Assembly (NCBI GenBank): GCA_900542145.1
Contig: UQMF01000013.1
Span: 3,825-67,824 of the forward strand
DNA from: an uncultured Oscillospiraceae bacterium
Lineage (GTDB): Bacteria > Bacillota > Clostridia > Oscillospirales > Ruminococcaceae
Reading direction: 5' to 3'
DNA length: 64,000 nucleotides
Shown: positions 52,329 through 61,084 of the stretch, piece after piece
Position numbering within the stretch: position 1 is the stretch's first letter
Layout: each line of letters opens with the position of its first letter
The notes under the pieces: model-generated
Told to the model about the DNA's origin: nothing
Database searches by the model: none
What the model saw: only the letters and a program-made list of their open reading frames with translations
Position numbers and translations under genes: made by a program

Positions 52329-52376
52329 CTGAATCCCCCGCTTTCTGCCGTTTCAGCAGCATTCATTCCCCAGGAT

Positions 52377-52405
52377 ATTATACATCATCAATTAGTTTTC
52401 GTCAA
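52377..52405 (-). promoter_or_regulatory. Promoter of the DUF5711-cvpA-clpE-SDR operon
   Basis: On the minus strand TTGACG (52405-52400), 17 bp, TATAAT (52382-52377). The -35 box overlaps the truA stop codon. Confidence 0.8.
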
Positions 52406-53145
52406 TAGTCCACGCGGTTCAGATACAGCCCCTCGGGAGGGAGCGTTTTCCCTGCCAGGCTTCGGTCGCCGGTTTCGAGCGCGCGCCGCACGTCGTCCAG
52501 CATGAGCTTCCCCTCATTGATATATATGAGCGTGCCGGCGCATATCCTCACCATATTGTACAGGAATCCGCTGCCGCTTATGCGCAGTTCGACGTTCGTG
52601 CCGTTCCTCTCCGCCCGGAAGCTGTATATTTCACGCACCGTGGATTTCATGCGCGCCTTTCCCTCGGCACGGCAGAAGGCGGCGAAATCATGTTCGCCCA
52701 CCAGCAGCTGCGCCGCTTCGTTCATCTTGCCGATATCCAGCTCATAGGGGTAGTGATACGCCAGCTTCTGCTGGAACACGTCCCTCTGGGGAGTGTTCGC
52801 GATGAGGTAGACATACTCCTTGCCACGGGTGCAGTATCTCGCGTGGAAATCCTCGGGAGCCTCCTCGCAGGAAAGCACCGCGATATCCGGCGGAAGCAGC
52901 GTGTTCATTCCCTTGAGGAATCCCTCGCATGGGATACGGCTGTCTATGTGCACGTTGAAGCAGAACTGCCGCGCGTGCACTCCGGTATCCGTCCGGGAGC
53001 ATCCGTAGATCACCGGCGCCGGTATCTTGAGCAGCTTCCCGATGGAATTCTCGACGATCTCCTGCACGGTGACGGCGTTGTCCTGCCGCTGGAATCCGTG
53101 GTATTCCGCGCCGTTGTAGGCGATAAAGACCTTTAAATTACGCAA
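52402..53145 (-). CDS. truA: tRNA pseudouridine synthase A (38-40)
   Basis: TruA makes pseudouridine at tRNA positions 38-40. The 247 residues are normal length, with the catalytic Asp in GCSRTDTGVHARQF and the conserved SGSGFLYNMVRIC. It is 12 bases after ecfT, the conserved ecfA-ecfT-truA order. Confidence 0.97.
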   Translation of the reverse strand: MRNLKVFIAYNGAEYHGFQRQDNAVTVQEIVENSIGKLLKIPAPVIYGCSRTDTGVHARQFCFNVHIDSRIPCEGFLKGMNTLLPPDIAVLSCEEAPEDFHARYCTRGKEYVYLIANTPQRDVFQQKLAYHYPYELDIGKMNEAAQLLVGEHDFAAFCRAEGKARMKSTVREIYSFRAERNGTNVELRISGSGFLYNMVRICAGTLIYINEGKLMLDDVRRALETGDRSLAGKTLPPEGLYLNRVDY

Positions 53146-53157
53146 AATCTCACCTCG

Positions 53158-53970
53158 TCACGGAAGCACAGGGAAGCAGTTTATCACGATTACCCCGGCG
53201 AAAAGTGCCAGCATGATTGCTATGGCGACGTAATCCCTCGGAGCGGTGTGCATTACTTTAAGGCGTGTGCGTCCCTCGCCGCCGTGGTAGCAGCGGCACT
53301 CCATCGCGGTGGCAAGCTCGTTCGCGCGCTTGAATGCGGACACGAACAGCGGTATCAGCACCGGGATCAGGGATTTCGCCTTCTTGATAAGACCGCCGGT
53401 GTCCATCTCGGCGCCGCGGGCTTTCTGCGCGGACATGATCTTGTCGGTTTCCTCCACCAGGGTAGGAATGAACCGCAGCGCGATAGTCATCATCATGGAA
53501 AGCTCGTGCACCGGCACATGGATCTTCTTCAGCGGCGAAAGCAGCCGCTCGATGGCGTCGGTCAGCATTATCGGCGACGTAGTGTAGGTCAGCAGCGACA
53601 TGCCGATGATGAGCGTCAGAACTCTTATCAGCATGAACAGCGCCGTATCCACGCCCTCGGGGTAAATGCTGATGAACTGCCACTGGAACAGCGGAGTTTC
53701 ACCCTTGATGAAAAACAGGTTGAGCACGCCGGTGAATATCATCAGCGGAAGTATCGGCTTCACGCTTTTGAGTATCATGATGAGCTTTATCCTGGCGAGC
53801 ATATAGCATATCACCATGAAAAGCAGCCCCAGCAGCAGACCGGTGTAGCTCTGCGCCGTAAAAAGTATAACAAGGTACAGTATATCCAGCACGAGCTTTA
53901 CGCGGCTGTCCAGCCTGTGTATGACCGAGTTGCCGGGAAAATACTGCCCGATCGTAATATCCTTTATCAT
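53158..53970 (-). CDS. ecfT: ECF transporter membrane coupling protein EcfT
   Basis: EcfT links vitamin-binding S components to the ATPases. The 270 residues have about six helices. The coupling motif SAQKARGAEMD is intact (Ala-Arg-Gly); the second motif reads AMECRCYHGGEGRTR. It is 19 bases after the fused ATPase gene. S components are presumably encoded elsewhere (group II ECF). Confidence 0.95.
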   Translation of the reverse strand: MIKDITIGQYFPGNSVIHRLDSRVKLVLDILYLVILFTAQSYTGLLLGLLFMVICYMLARIKLIMILKSVKPILPLMIFTGVLNLFFIKGETPLFQWQFISIYPEGVDTALFMLIRVLTLIIGMSLLTYTTSPIMLTDAIERLLSPLKKIHVPVHELSMMMTIALRFIPTLVEETDKIMSAQKARGAEMDTGGLIKKAKSLIPVLIPLFVSAFKRANELATAMECRCYHGGEGRTRLKVMHTAPRDYVAIAIMLALFAGVIVINCFPVLP

Positions 53971-53989
53971 CTTTTGTTCTAGTCCTTAC

Positions 53990-55741
53990 TTATCGAATGA
54001 GCGGAAGCAGACGCTCCGCCGCTCTCTCTGTGGTGTAGATGTCATTCCCGATATCTGTCCCGAGGGACTTCAGGATATGGCTCATTCGCGTCACCTGAGG
54101 AACGTCAAGACCTATCTTCGCAAGTTCCTCCGTCCGGGCGAAAACCCTGTCCACCGTGTCGTAGCAGAACAGCCGGCTCTTGTTCATGACCAGCACCTTT
54201 CCGGCGTACTTCACGATGTCCTCCATTGAGTGGGAAACCAGCAGTATCGTCTTGCCGTATTTCTCGTGGTACTGCTTTATCTGTCCCAGTATCTTGTCCC
54301 TGCCCTTGGGGTCAAGACCTGCCGCAGGCTCGTCCAGGATAAGCACCTCCGGGTCCATCGCCAGCACTCCTGCCAGTGCCACCCTGCGCTGCTGTCCTCC
54401 GGAAAGCTCGAACGGTGATTTGTTCAGCAGCTTCACGATGTCCATGCTCTCTGCGGCACTGACCACGCGCTGCTTTATCTCCTCCTCGGTGAGTCCCATG
54501 TTCTTCGGACCGTAGGCTATATCCTTGGCAACAGTTTCCTCGAACAGCTGGTGCTCGGAATACTGGAACACCAGCCCCACCTTGAAGCGTATGTCCCGTA
54601 TATTCACACCCTTGCCCCAGATATCCGCGCAGTCCACCAGAACATGCCCGGAAGTTGGCTTCACAAGCCCGTTGAAGTGCTGGATCAGCGTGGATTTGCC
54701 GCTGCCGGTGTGCCCGATGATCCCCACGAACTCACCCTCGCGTATCTCCAGGTCAACGCTGTCCACTGCGGTCTTCTCAAACGGAGTGCCCACGCTGTAT
54801 TTGTACGTCACCTTGTCTGCGGTGAGCACCACTGGGCGGTTGTCCTCCACGGGTTCCTCCGGCTTCGGCGGAATGACCGCGCTCCTGCCCCCGGTCAGCC
54901 GGAAGAGCGCCTCGGCACACTCCTGCTCGTGGATTATTTCCGGGGAAATATCAATGCCCTTTTCTATGAGCATGTCGCATAATTCCGTCACCTGTGGGAC
55001 GTCAAGTCCCACGGCGCGCAGCTCCTTCACCCGGGAGAATATTTTCTTAGGAACATTGTCCATAATGATTTTCCCACCGTCCATTACGACAACGCGGTCC
55101 GCCTGGGCAGCCTCGTCCATATAGTGGGTTATGAGAACCACAGTTATGCCCTTTTCCTTGTTCAGCGCGTGGATAGTTTTCATTACTTCTCGGCGTCCCT
55201 TTGGGTCAAGCATTGCGGTAGGCTCGTCCATGACTATGCACTTCGGCTGCATGGCGATGACTCCGGCGATGGCAACGCGCTGCTTCTGTCCGCCAGACAG
55301 CTGGTGCGGCGCATGATCGCGGTACTCATACATATCCACCTGCTTCAGGGCTTCGTCCACCCTCCGGCGTATTTCCGGCTGGGGGACTCCCATGTTCTCC
55401 GGGGCGAACGCCACGTCCTCCTCGACGATTGTCGCGACAAGTTGGTTGTCCGGATTCTGGAACACCATTCCGACAGTCTGCCGGATATCGAACAGCCGCT
55501 CCTCGTCGGAGGTGTCGATACCTGCCACCGTCACCTTTCCGGCGGTGGGGGTGAGTATTGCATTGAAATGCTTTGCCAGCGTGGATTTTCCGCAGCCGTT
55601 ATGTCCCAGTATCGCCAGGAACTGTCCCTCCGGAACGGAAAGGCTTATGTCCTTCAGCACCGGGCTGCGGCTTATTTCCTTGCCGTCCTCGTCGCGGCTG
55701 ATATAGTCAAAGGATACGTTTTCGACTTCTATAATATTCAA
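53990..55741 (-). CDS. Fused EcfA1-EcfA2 ATPase of the ECF transporter
   Basis: ECF transporters normally use two separate ATPases, EcfA1 and EcfA2. Here one 583-residue chain holds both. The first half (1-285) has GHNGCGKS, LSGGQKQRVAIAG and CIVMDEPTAMLD; the second (about 305-583) has GHTGSGKS, LSGGQQRRVALAG and LILDEPAAGLD. Each half ends with the matching tail LRAVGLDVPQVTEL or LAKIGLDVPQVTRM. The frame is continuous and the linker is Pro/Glu-rich (IPPKPEEPVEDNRP). It precedes ecfT and truA. Confidence 0.93.
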   Translation of the reverse strand: MNIIEVENVSFDYISRDEDGKEISRSPVLKDISLSVPEGQFLAILGHNGCGKSTLAKHFNAILTPTAGKVTVAGIDTSDEERLFDIRQTVGMVFQNPDNQLVATIVEEDVAFAPENMGVPQPEIRRRVDEALKQVDMYEYRDHAPHQLSGGQKQRVAIAGVIAMQPKCIVMDEPTAMLDPKGRREVMKTIHALNKEKGITVVLITHYMDEAAQADRVVVMDGGKIIMDNVPKKIFSRVKELRAVGLDVPQVTELCDMLIEKGIDISPEIIHEQECAEALFRLTGGRSAVIPPKPEEPVEDNRPVVLTADKVTYKYSVGTPFEKTAVDSVDLEIREGEFVGIIGHTGSGKSTLIQHFNGLVKPTSGHVLVDCADIWGKGVNIRDIRFKVGLVFQYSEHQLFEETVAKDIAYGPKNMGLTEEEIKQRVVSAAESMDIVKLLNKSPFELSGGQQRRVALAGVLAMDPEVLILDEPAAGLDPKGRDKILGQIKQYHEKYGKTILLVSHSMEDIVKYAGKVLVMNKSRLFCYDTVDRVFARTEELAKIGLDVPQVTRMSHILKSLGTDIGNDIYTTERAAERLLPLIR

Positions 55742-55760
55742 GTAAATTCACCTGTTATTC

Positions 55761-56624
55761 TCAAAAATGAACTATCGCCGTGCTTCCTGCCGGGAGCGCC
55801 ATTCCGGTCTGCTTTACCGGAAGCCCTATCTCCTGGGAATCCACGGTGATATTGAACCGCTTGCCTACCGTCATTTGCAGCAGGTAACTCATTACGCTTG
55901 CGGAAAGCCCGGTGGTGTAGCTGTTCAGCAGAACGAACAGCGGCTTGTCGGAAAGCAGCTGCGTGCAGCTTTCCATAAGGTCGTAAATACAGTCCTCAAG
56001 CTTCCACATCTCGCCGTTCGTGCCCCTGCCGTAGCTCGGGGGGTCTAGTATTATGCCGTCATAGTGGTTTCCGCGGCGTATCTCACGGCTTATGAACTTC
56101 TGCGCGTCGTCAACAATCCATCGTATCGGCTTGTCCGACAGCCCGGAAAGCTTCGCATTGGTGCGCGCCCAGTCCACCATGCCCTTTACTGCGTCCACAT
56201 GGCAGACGGAGGCTCCAGCCGCCGCGCAGGCGAGGGTGGCTCCTCCGGTGTAGGCGAACAGGTTCAGCACGTTTATCGGGCGCCCGGCGCCGCGTATTGC
56301 GTCCATGCAATAGTCCCAGTTGACAGCCTGCTCCGGGAACAAGCCGGTGTGCTTGAATCCGGTGGGCTTTACCATGAAGGTCAGCTCCCCGTACTTTATC
56401 TGCCAGCTCTCCGGGAGCTTCCGGCGGTAGTCCCACGAGCCGCCGCCCGATGATGAGCGGTTGTACTTCGCATGGGCGCTGCGCCACTCCGGAGCCTCTC
56501 CGGCACACTTCCAGATTATCTGAGGGTCGGGGCGTATAAGCGTGACGTCGCCCCAGCGCTCCAGCCGCTCCCCGTCAGATGTGTCGATAAGGCAGTAGTC
56601 CTGCCACTTGTCTGATAATCTCAT
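55761..56624 (-). CDS. Class I SAM-dependent methyltransferase, COG1092-like without PUA
   Basis: The 287 residues show motif I (VLNLFAYTGGATLACAAAGASVCHVDAVKG) and motif IV (ILDPPSYGRG), as in RlmI/RlmK-type RNA methyltransferases, but no PUA domain. The 5' part (DYCLIDTSDGERLERWGDVTLIRPDPQIIW) is typical of this small branch. AGAGGAC sets ATG 56624. An rRNA or tRNA target is likely but not defined. Confidence 0.85.
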   Translation of the reverse strand: MRLSDKWQDYCLIDTSDGERLERWGDVTLIRPDPQIIWKCAGEAPEWRSAHAKYNRSSSGGGSWDYRRKLPESWQIKYGELTFMVKPTGFKHTGLFPEQAVNWDYCMDAIRGAGRPINVLNLFAYTGGATLACAAAGASVCHVDAVKGMVDWARTNAKLSGLSDKPIRWIVDDAQKFISREIRRGNHYDGIILDPPSYGRGTNGEMWKLEDCIYDLMESCTQLLSDKPLFVLLNSYTTGLSASVMSYLLQMTVGKRFNITVDSQEIGLPVKQTGMALPAGSTAIVHF

Positions 56625-56641
56625 TCTTTTGTCCTCTGTTC

Positions 56642-56668
56642 TTATTCCCACTCAATCGTTGCCGGTGG
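56642..56668 (-). pseudogene. Nine-codon remnant of the guaA 3' end
   Basis: On the minus strand these 27 bases read PPATIEWE-stop, the near-invariant C terminus of GMP synthase GuaA. No other part of guaA is present. The guaA 3' end is a known integration site for mobile elements, so this may be an att scar, or the trace of a rearrangement. ATTGAGTGGGA from it recurs 35 bp away in the C-terminal codons of the adjacent gene. Confidence 0.65.
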
Positions 56669-56669
56669 A

Positions 56670-57029
56670 TTACAGCTTCTCCCACTCAATGCACCCTGGC
56701 AGCTTCAGATCCTTCATGAATTCCGCCGCGATGACGAGTATCTTCTCCTGCGGAACTATCTGACCACGGTTCAGCTGATACATCTCGCCGTCTATGTTCA
56801 CATCGATAGTGCCGTGCTTTTTTCGGTCCCCGACGGATACATACGCCGTGCCGCCCTCGCTCTCGAAATAATTGATGGAAGCACCGTCCTCGCAGCAGAG
56901 TATCGCAATGCAGGGGTAGGAATCCGTGCCCTCGCCGAGCCATATCTCTCCGCAGGCGGCATTCAGGGCAGCACCGAGCTGCTCCATGTCCTCCGCCGGG
57001 AAATTCCCGTTATTTGCACAAACCAGCAT
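56670..57029 (-). CDS. Imm1-like immunity protein
   Basis: The 119 residues end with VPQEKILVIAAEFMKDLKLPGCIEWEKL and contain ASINYFESEGGTAYVSVGD, a pattern I associate with Imm1, an immunity family against deaminase-type polymorphic toxins. The call is from pattern memory. A strong GGAGGAAAT site overlaps the glmM stop region, so it is coupled to a core gene, yet it abuts a guaA fragment, suggesting it came in by rearrangement. No toxin is nearby. Confidence 0.55.
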   Translation of the reverse strand: MLVCANNGNFPAEDMEQLGAALNAACGEIWLGEGTDSYPCIAILCCEDGASINYFESEGGTAYVSVGDRKKHGTIDVNIDGEMYQLNRGQIVPQEKILVIAAEFMKDLKLPGCIEWEKL

Positions 57030-57040
57030 GATTTCCTCCG

Positions 57041-58402
57041 TTATGTCAGGTTCTTTCTTACCTCTTCTGCGATACCGTCCGCAAGTCGCTTTACCATTTC
57101 CATGTCCTTGCCCTCGACCATAACGCGGACGAGCGGCTCCGTGCCGCTCTCGCGGACAAGCACTCTGCCGTTGGAGCCGAGCTCCTTCTCAGCTGCGGAA
57201 ATGCAGTCCATTATTGCCGGGACAGTATTCCACCTGCCCTTGCCGCTCTCGGTGATCTTCACGTTCACCAGCAGCTGCGGATAGTCCGTGATATCCGCGC
57301 ACAGCTGCGCCAGGGATTTCCCGGTTTCCTGCATTACCTTTATGAGCATAGCCGCGGTGAGCTGCCCGTCGCCGGTTGTCGCGTGGTCCAGCAGGATTAT
57401 GTGCCCGGACTGCTCTCCGCCTATATTATAGCCATTTTTGCGCATTTCCTCCAGGACGTATCTGTCGCCGACCTTCGCGCATACGGTCTTTATGCCGTTG
57501 TCCTTCATGAAATCGTGGAATCCCAGGTTGCTCATTACGGTGACCACCGCCGCGTTGCCCTTGAGAAGTCCCTTCTCTTTCATGCGCTTGGCAAGGACTG
57601 CGATAATCCTGTCGCCGTCGATAACATTGCCGTTTTCGTCCACCGCAAGACATCTGTCCGCGTCGCCGTCAAAGGCGAATCCTGCGGACATACCGCCGTT
57701 CTTGACATACTCGCACAGCTGGCCGATATGTGTGGAACCACAGTTGTCGTTGATGTTCGTGCCGTCCGGCTCGTCTGCGATGAATTCACAGCCGTCCCCG
57801 AGGTAGGCGAACAGCTTGCGCGCCGTAGCCGCGGAGCTTCCGTTGGCGCAGTCGAAGCAGAACCGCCTGCTGTCGCCTGCGTAGTGCCCTGCGCCGGCAC
57901 AGTCCCGGATATGCTGTATGTAGTCCGTGCAGGCGCTGGCAAGTCTGGTTATCCTGCCTACTTCCGTTCCGCTGCACAGCGGTATCTCCGCGGTCTTATC
58001 AAGAATAAGCGCCTCGATCTCCTCCTCAACGCTGTCCGGGAGCTTGAATCCCTCGGAGGAGAACAGCTTGATCCCGTTGTATTCCACGGTGTTATGCGAA
58101 GCCGAGATCATAACTCCGGCGTCCGCGTGGTATTCCCTCACAAGGTGAGCGACCGCCGGAGTAGGCACAACGCCCAGCTGGAGCGCATTCGCGCCTACCG
58201 AAGCGATACCTGCGGACAGCGCCGCCTCCAGTATCTTGGAGGAAATACGCGTATCCATGCCAACCAGAATGTTCGGGTGCGCCTTTCCGCTCTCCTTTGT
58301 AAGTACATAAGCCGCCGCCCTGCCTATCTCCATCGCCCTCTCGCAGGTAAGCTCAGTAACTGCAACGCCGCGTGCACCGTCAGTTCCAAATAATCTGCCC
58401 AT
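57041..58402 (-). CDS. glmM: Phosphoglucosamine mutase
   Basis: GlmM interconverts glucosamine-6-P and glucosamine-1-P for peptidoglycan precursors. The 453 residues have the phosphoserine loop VMISASHNTVEYNGIK, the metal loop DGDADRCLAVDENG and the sugar loop GEQSGHIIL. The start MGRLFGTDGARG at 58402 matches the family and has TAGGA upstream; a start at 58417 is possible. Confidence 0.97.
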   Translation of the reverse strand: MGRLFGTDGARGVAVTELTCERAMEIGRAAAYVLTKESGKAHPNILVGMDTRISSKILEAALSAGIASVGANALQLGVVPTPAVAHLVREYHADAGVMISASHNTVEYNGIKLFSSEGFKLPDSVEEEIEALILDKTAEIPLCSGTEVGRITRLASACTDYIQHIRDCAGAGHYAGDSRRFCFDCANGSSAATARKLFAYLGDGCEFIADEPDGTNINDNCGSTHIGQLCEYVKNGGMSAGFAFDGDADRCLAVDENGNVIDGDRIIAVLAKRMKEKGLLKGNAAVVTVMSNLGFHDFMKDNGIKTVCAKVGDRYVLEEMRKNGYNIGGEQSGHIILLDHATTGDGQLTAAMLIKVMQETGKSLAQLCADITDYPQLLVNVKITESGKGRWNTVPAIMDCISAAEKELGSNGRVLVRESGTEPLVRVMVEGKDMEMVKRLADGIAEEVRKNLT

Positions 58403-58417
58403 AAATCCTACCCCCAT

Positions 58418-58501
58418 ATTTAATTCCGAATTCGCAATACGGAATCCGGAATTATTGTACCGCCTCCGGCGGTTTATTTTTTATGAATTGTCACGAATTA
58501 A
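58418..58501. other. Gap between ruvB and glmM with imperfect palindromes
   Basis: This stretch holds an imperfect TTCCGAATTC.../GGAATCCGGAA palindrome and a hairpin ACCGCC-TCC-GGCGGT at about 58460-58474. On the minus strand the second could weakly terminate ruvB transcripts. No gene is visible. Confidence 0.4.
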
Positions 58502-59560
58502 TTATTCAATGTTATCCAGCGTCTGCTGTCCGTCCTTGAGTATCCCCAGGTGCTTGTAAGCAAGCGCCGTCGCGGTACGTCCACGGGGAGTCCTCGCAAT
58601 GAATCCGAGCTGCATGAGGAACGGCTCGCAGACCTCCTCCAGCGTTACGGATTCCTCCCCCAGCGCGGAAGCAAGCGTTTCCAGTCCCACCGGACCGCCG
58701 TTGTATCCCCTGATTATCATTTCAAGGAATCTGCGGTCAAGGCGGTCAAGTCCCAGGCGGTCAATATCCTCGCGCGCCAGGGCAATGTCCGCTATCTCCC
58801 GGGTAATCTTTCCGTCGCCGAGCACCTCCGCGTAATCCCGGACGCGCTTCAGCAGGCGGTTCGCGATTCTCGGCGTGCCCCGGGAGCGCTTCGCGATCTC
58901 CATAGCGCCGTCCTTTGTGCAGGGTATCGCCAGGATTATCGCCGAGCGCTGCACTATGCTGCAAAGCTCCTCCGGAGTATACAGCTCCAGCCGCTGAATA
59001 ACGCCGAATCTGTCGCGCAGGGGCGCAGAAAGCTGACCGGAACGCGTCGTCGCGCCGATCAGCGTGAACTTCGGCAGGTCGATACGAATGGAGCGCGCGG
59101 ACGGACCGTTGCCCATAATGATATCCAGGACGTAGTCCTCCATCGCCGGGTAGAGTACCTCCTCCACCTGTCGCGAAAGACGGTGTATCTCGTCTATGAA
59201 CAGCACGTCGTTCGGCTGGAGATTCGTCAGCAGCGCCGCCAGATCCCCCGCCTTTTCAATCGCCGGTCCGGATGTCACGCGGATATTCACGCCCATCTCA
59301 TTCGCGATTATGCACGAAAGAGTGGTCTTACCAAGTCCTGGAGGACCGTAGAGGAGCACATGGTCAAGACACTCGCCGCGCTTCTTCGCAGCCTCTATGT
59401 ACACCTTCATGTTCTCCTTGACTTTTTCCTGCCCGATGTACTCGGACAGCACCTTCGGGCGCAGGGAATACTCGATATCGGTATCTGCCTCATTATATTC
59501 CGGCTCGACTATTCTGTTACTGCGTTCGGGATTGCCCCCGAGTTCAGACATTTCCAGCAT
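58502..59560 (-). CDS. ruvB: Holliday junction branch migration ATPase RuvB
   Basis: RuvB drives branch migration with RuvA. The 352 residues have Walker A GPPGLGKTTLS, Walker B DVLFIDEIHRLS, the arginine region GATTRSGQLSAPLRDRFG and the C-terminal winged helix. GGAAGATACAG sets ATG 59560. It overlaps the TPR gene by 17 bases. Confidence 0.98.
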   Translation of the reverse strand: MLEMSELGGNPERSNRIVEPEYNEADTDIEYSLRPKVLSEYIGQEKVKENMKVYIEAAKKRGECLDHVLLYGPPGLGKTTLSCIIANEMGVNIRVTSGPAIEKAGDLAALLTNLQPNDVLFIDEIHRLSRQVEEVLYPAMEDYVLDIIMGNGPSARSIRIDLPKFTLIGATTRSGQLSAPLRDRFGVIQRLELYTPEELCSIVQRSAIILAIPCTKDGAMEIAKRSRGTPRIANRLLKRVRDYAEVLGDGKITREIADIALAREDIDRLGLDRLDRRFLEMIIRGYNGGPVGLETLASALGEESVTLEEVCEPFLMQLGFIARTPRGRTATALAYKHLGILKDGQQTLDNIE

Positions 59561-60461
59561 CTGTATCTTCCTTTTCCTTTTTCCGGTAATAATCCTGCGG
59601 CAGATCGGAGCCTGTCGCACCCTCCGCGTGATTGAACAGCCGCAGCGCCGTCATGCGCTTTGAAAGCTGCTCCGGCTCCTTGAATCCGCATAAAATCGCC
59701 TTGTCGTAGTATTCCTCCGCCTTCTGCTCATCGTCGTGCATTGCGTACCATGTGGCAAGCTCGGCATTCACAAGGGGATGGCTTGCCTGGATATTTTCCA
59801 GCTGCTTCAGAGTATCCAGCGCCTTTTCGTCCTCTCCGCGCACCATGTATATCGAAGCCAGGCTGTAGTACGCATAGCCGTAGTTCGGGTCGTACTTAAG
59901 CACCTGCCGGAAGCAGTGCTCTGCATTGGAAAGCTTTCCCTCCGCATAATACGCATGCCCCAGCCGGGACTGCACCTCGGGATTATCCGGCGCTATCTCC
60001 GCCGCCCGGCGGTAGCACCACATCAGCTTCCCATCACTCTCCTGAGCCTCGTACAGCTTGACGAGCCACTCCACGCAGAACAGCTGATTCTGCCGCACCT
60101 CAGACATGCTGAGGGACTGCATTAAAAGCTCCTCGGATTCCGGGTAGTGCCCCTCCATCATACTGACGATTCCCTTGTAGGCGATCCTGGCGCTCCTGTC
60201 GTTCTTCATGGCGCTGATTCCCTGCTTGCCAAGCGCCCTGACTGCCGCCGTGCGTATTGACATCTTTTCCTTTAAAAAGAAGAAAAGCATGCCTAACGAA
60301 GACGCGACCGCAGTCACTCCCGCCAGGATAAGCCCCGAAATGCACATCACCTGGTCTTTGTCGTTGTTCTGCAAAAGATACAGCATGAACAGGACGAATT
60401 CGCACAGCGCGATCACCATAAACAGCTTCTGAGAAGAATCCGAACGCTTCAGGACACTCAC
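59544..60461 (-). CDS. Membrane-anchored TPR protein between ruvA and ruvB
   Basis: About 305 residues: two membrane helices (about 12-32 and 40-65) and then at least four TPR units, e.g. GHAYYAEGKLSNAEHCFRQVLKYDPNYGYAYYSLASIYMVRGEDEKALDTLKQL. TPRs mediate protein contacts. The start is uncertain: GTG 60461 lies against GGGGAG, while a non-standard CTG nine bases later has better spacing. Insertion of a TPR gene between ruvA and ruvB is unusual. Function unknown. Confidence 0.75.
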   Translation of the reverse strand: MSVLKRSDSSQKLFMVIALCEFVLFMLYLLQNNDKDQVMCISGLILAGVTAVASSLGMLFFFLKEKMSIRTAAVRALGKQGISAMKNDRSARIAYKGIVSMMEGHYPESEELLMQSLSMSEVRQNQLFCVEWLVKLYEAQESDGKLMWCYRRAAEIAPDNPEVQSRLGHAYYAEGKLSNAEHCFRQVLKYDPNYGYAYYSLASIYMVRGEDEKALDTLKQLENIQASHPLVNAELATWYAMHDDEQKAEEYYDKAILCGFKEPEQLSKRMTALRLFNHAEGATGSDLPQDYYRKKEKEDTDAGNV

Positions 60462-60483
60462 CTCCCCTTTTTTGTCGTAAATA

Positions 60484-61080
60484 TCAGCCAAGCCGTTTGA
60501 GAGCGTACTTGATAAGTTCCTCCACAGTGCTGTCCGGGCTTGCGCCGACGAGCGCCGCCTGCGCCTGCGGCAGCTGGAATCCGAGCACGCACAGCGCCGT
60601 GATCGCTTCTGACGCGGCATTTCCGCCGGCAGCCGCCGATACTGGCTCCGCGCTGTAATCCGCCGCAGATATGTGCTGCTCCTTTGAAACCTTATCCTTT
60701 AATTCCATGACGATGCGCTGGGCAATCTTCGCGCCGATTCCCGGTGAACGAGTCAGCGTCTTGCTGTCACCGGTCGTAATGCACAGCGCCAGCTTTGATG
60801 GAGTGATATCCGAAAGTATCGACAGCGCCGCCTTTGGTCCCACGCCGGAAATCGACGTCAGCTGCTTAAACGCCTGTAACTCCGCAGTATCCGCGAATCC
60901 GAACAGGTCGATGGCGTCCTCCCGGACGTTAAGCTGCGTGAAAAGGCGCACCTCGCCGCTGCTGCCTATCTTCTTCAGCGTATTCATCGTGGTGCGGCAG
61001 GCATAGCCAACTCCACCGCATTCCACCACAGCAAGGTTAGGCTCGGTGTGTATAAGTTCTCCGTGCAGGCTGTATATCAT
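60484..61080 (-). CDS. ruvA: Holliday junction binding protein RuvA
   Basis: RuvA holds the four-way junction and loads RuvB. The 198 residues start MIYSLHGELI and contain the two HhH motifs (LTSISGVGPKAALSIL; LTRSPGIGAKIAQRIVMELKDK) and a C-terminal RuvB-binding domain. Upstream in-frame starts lie within ruvC. Confidence 0.97.
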   Translation of the reverse strand: MIYSLHGELIHTEPNLAVVECGGVGYACRTTMNTLKKIGSSGEVRLFTQLNVREDAIDLFGFADTAELQAFKQLTSISGVGPKAALSILSDITPSKLALCITTGDSKTLTRSPGIGAKIAQRIVMELKDKVSKEQHISAADYSAEPVSAAAGGNAASEAITALCVLGFQLPQAQAALVGASPDSTVEELIKYALKRLG

Positions 61081-61084
61081 TTCG

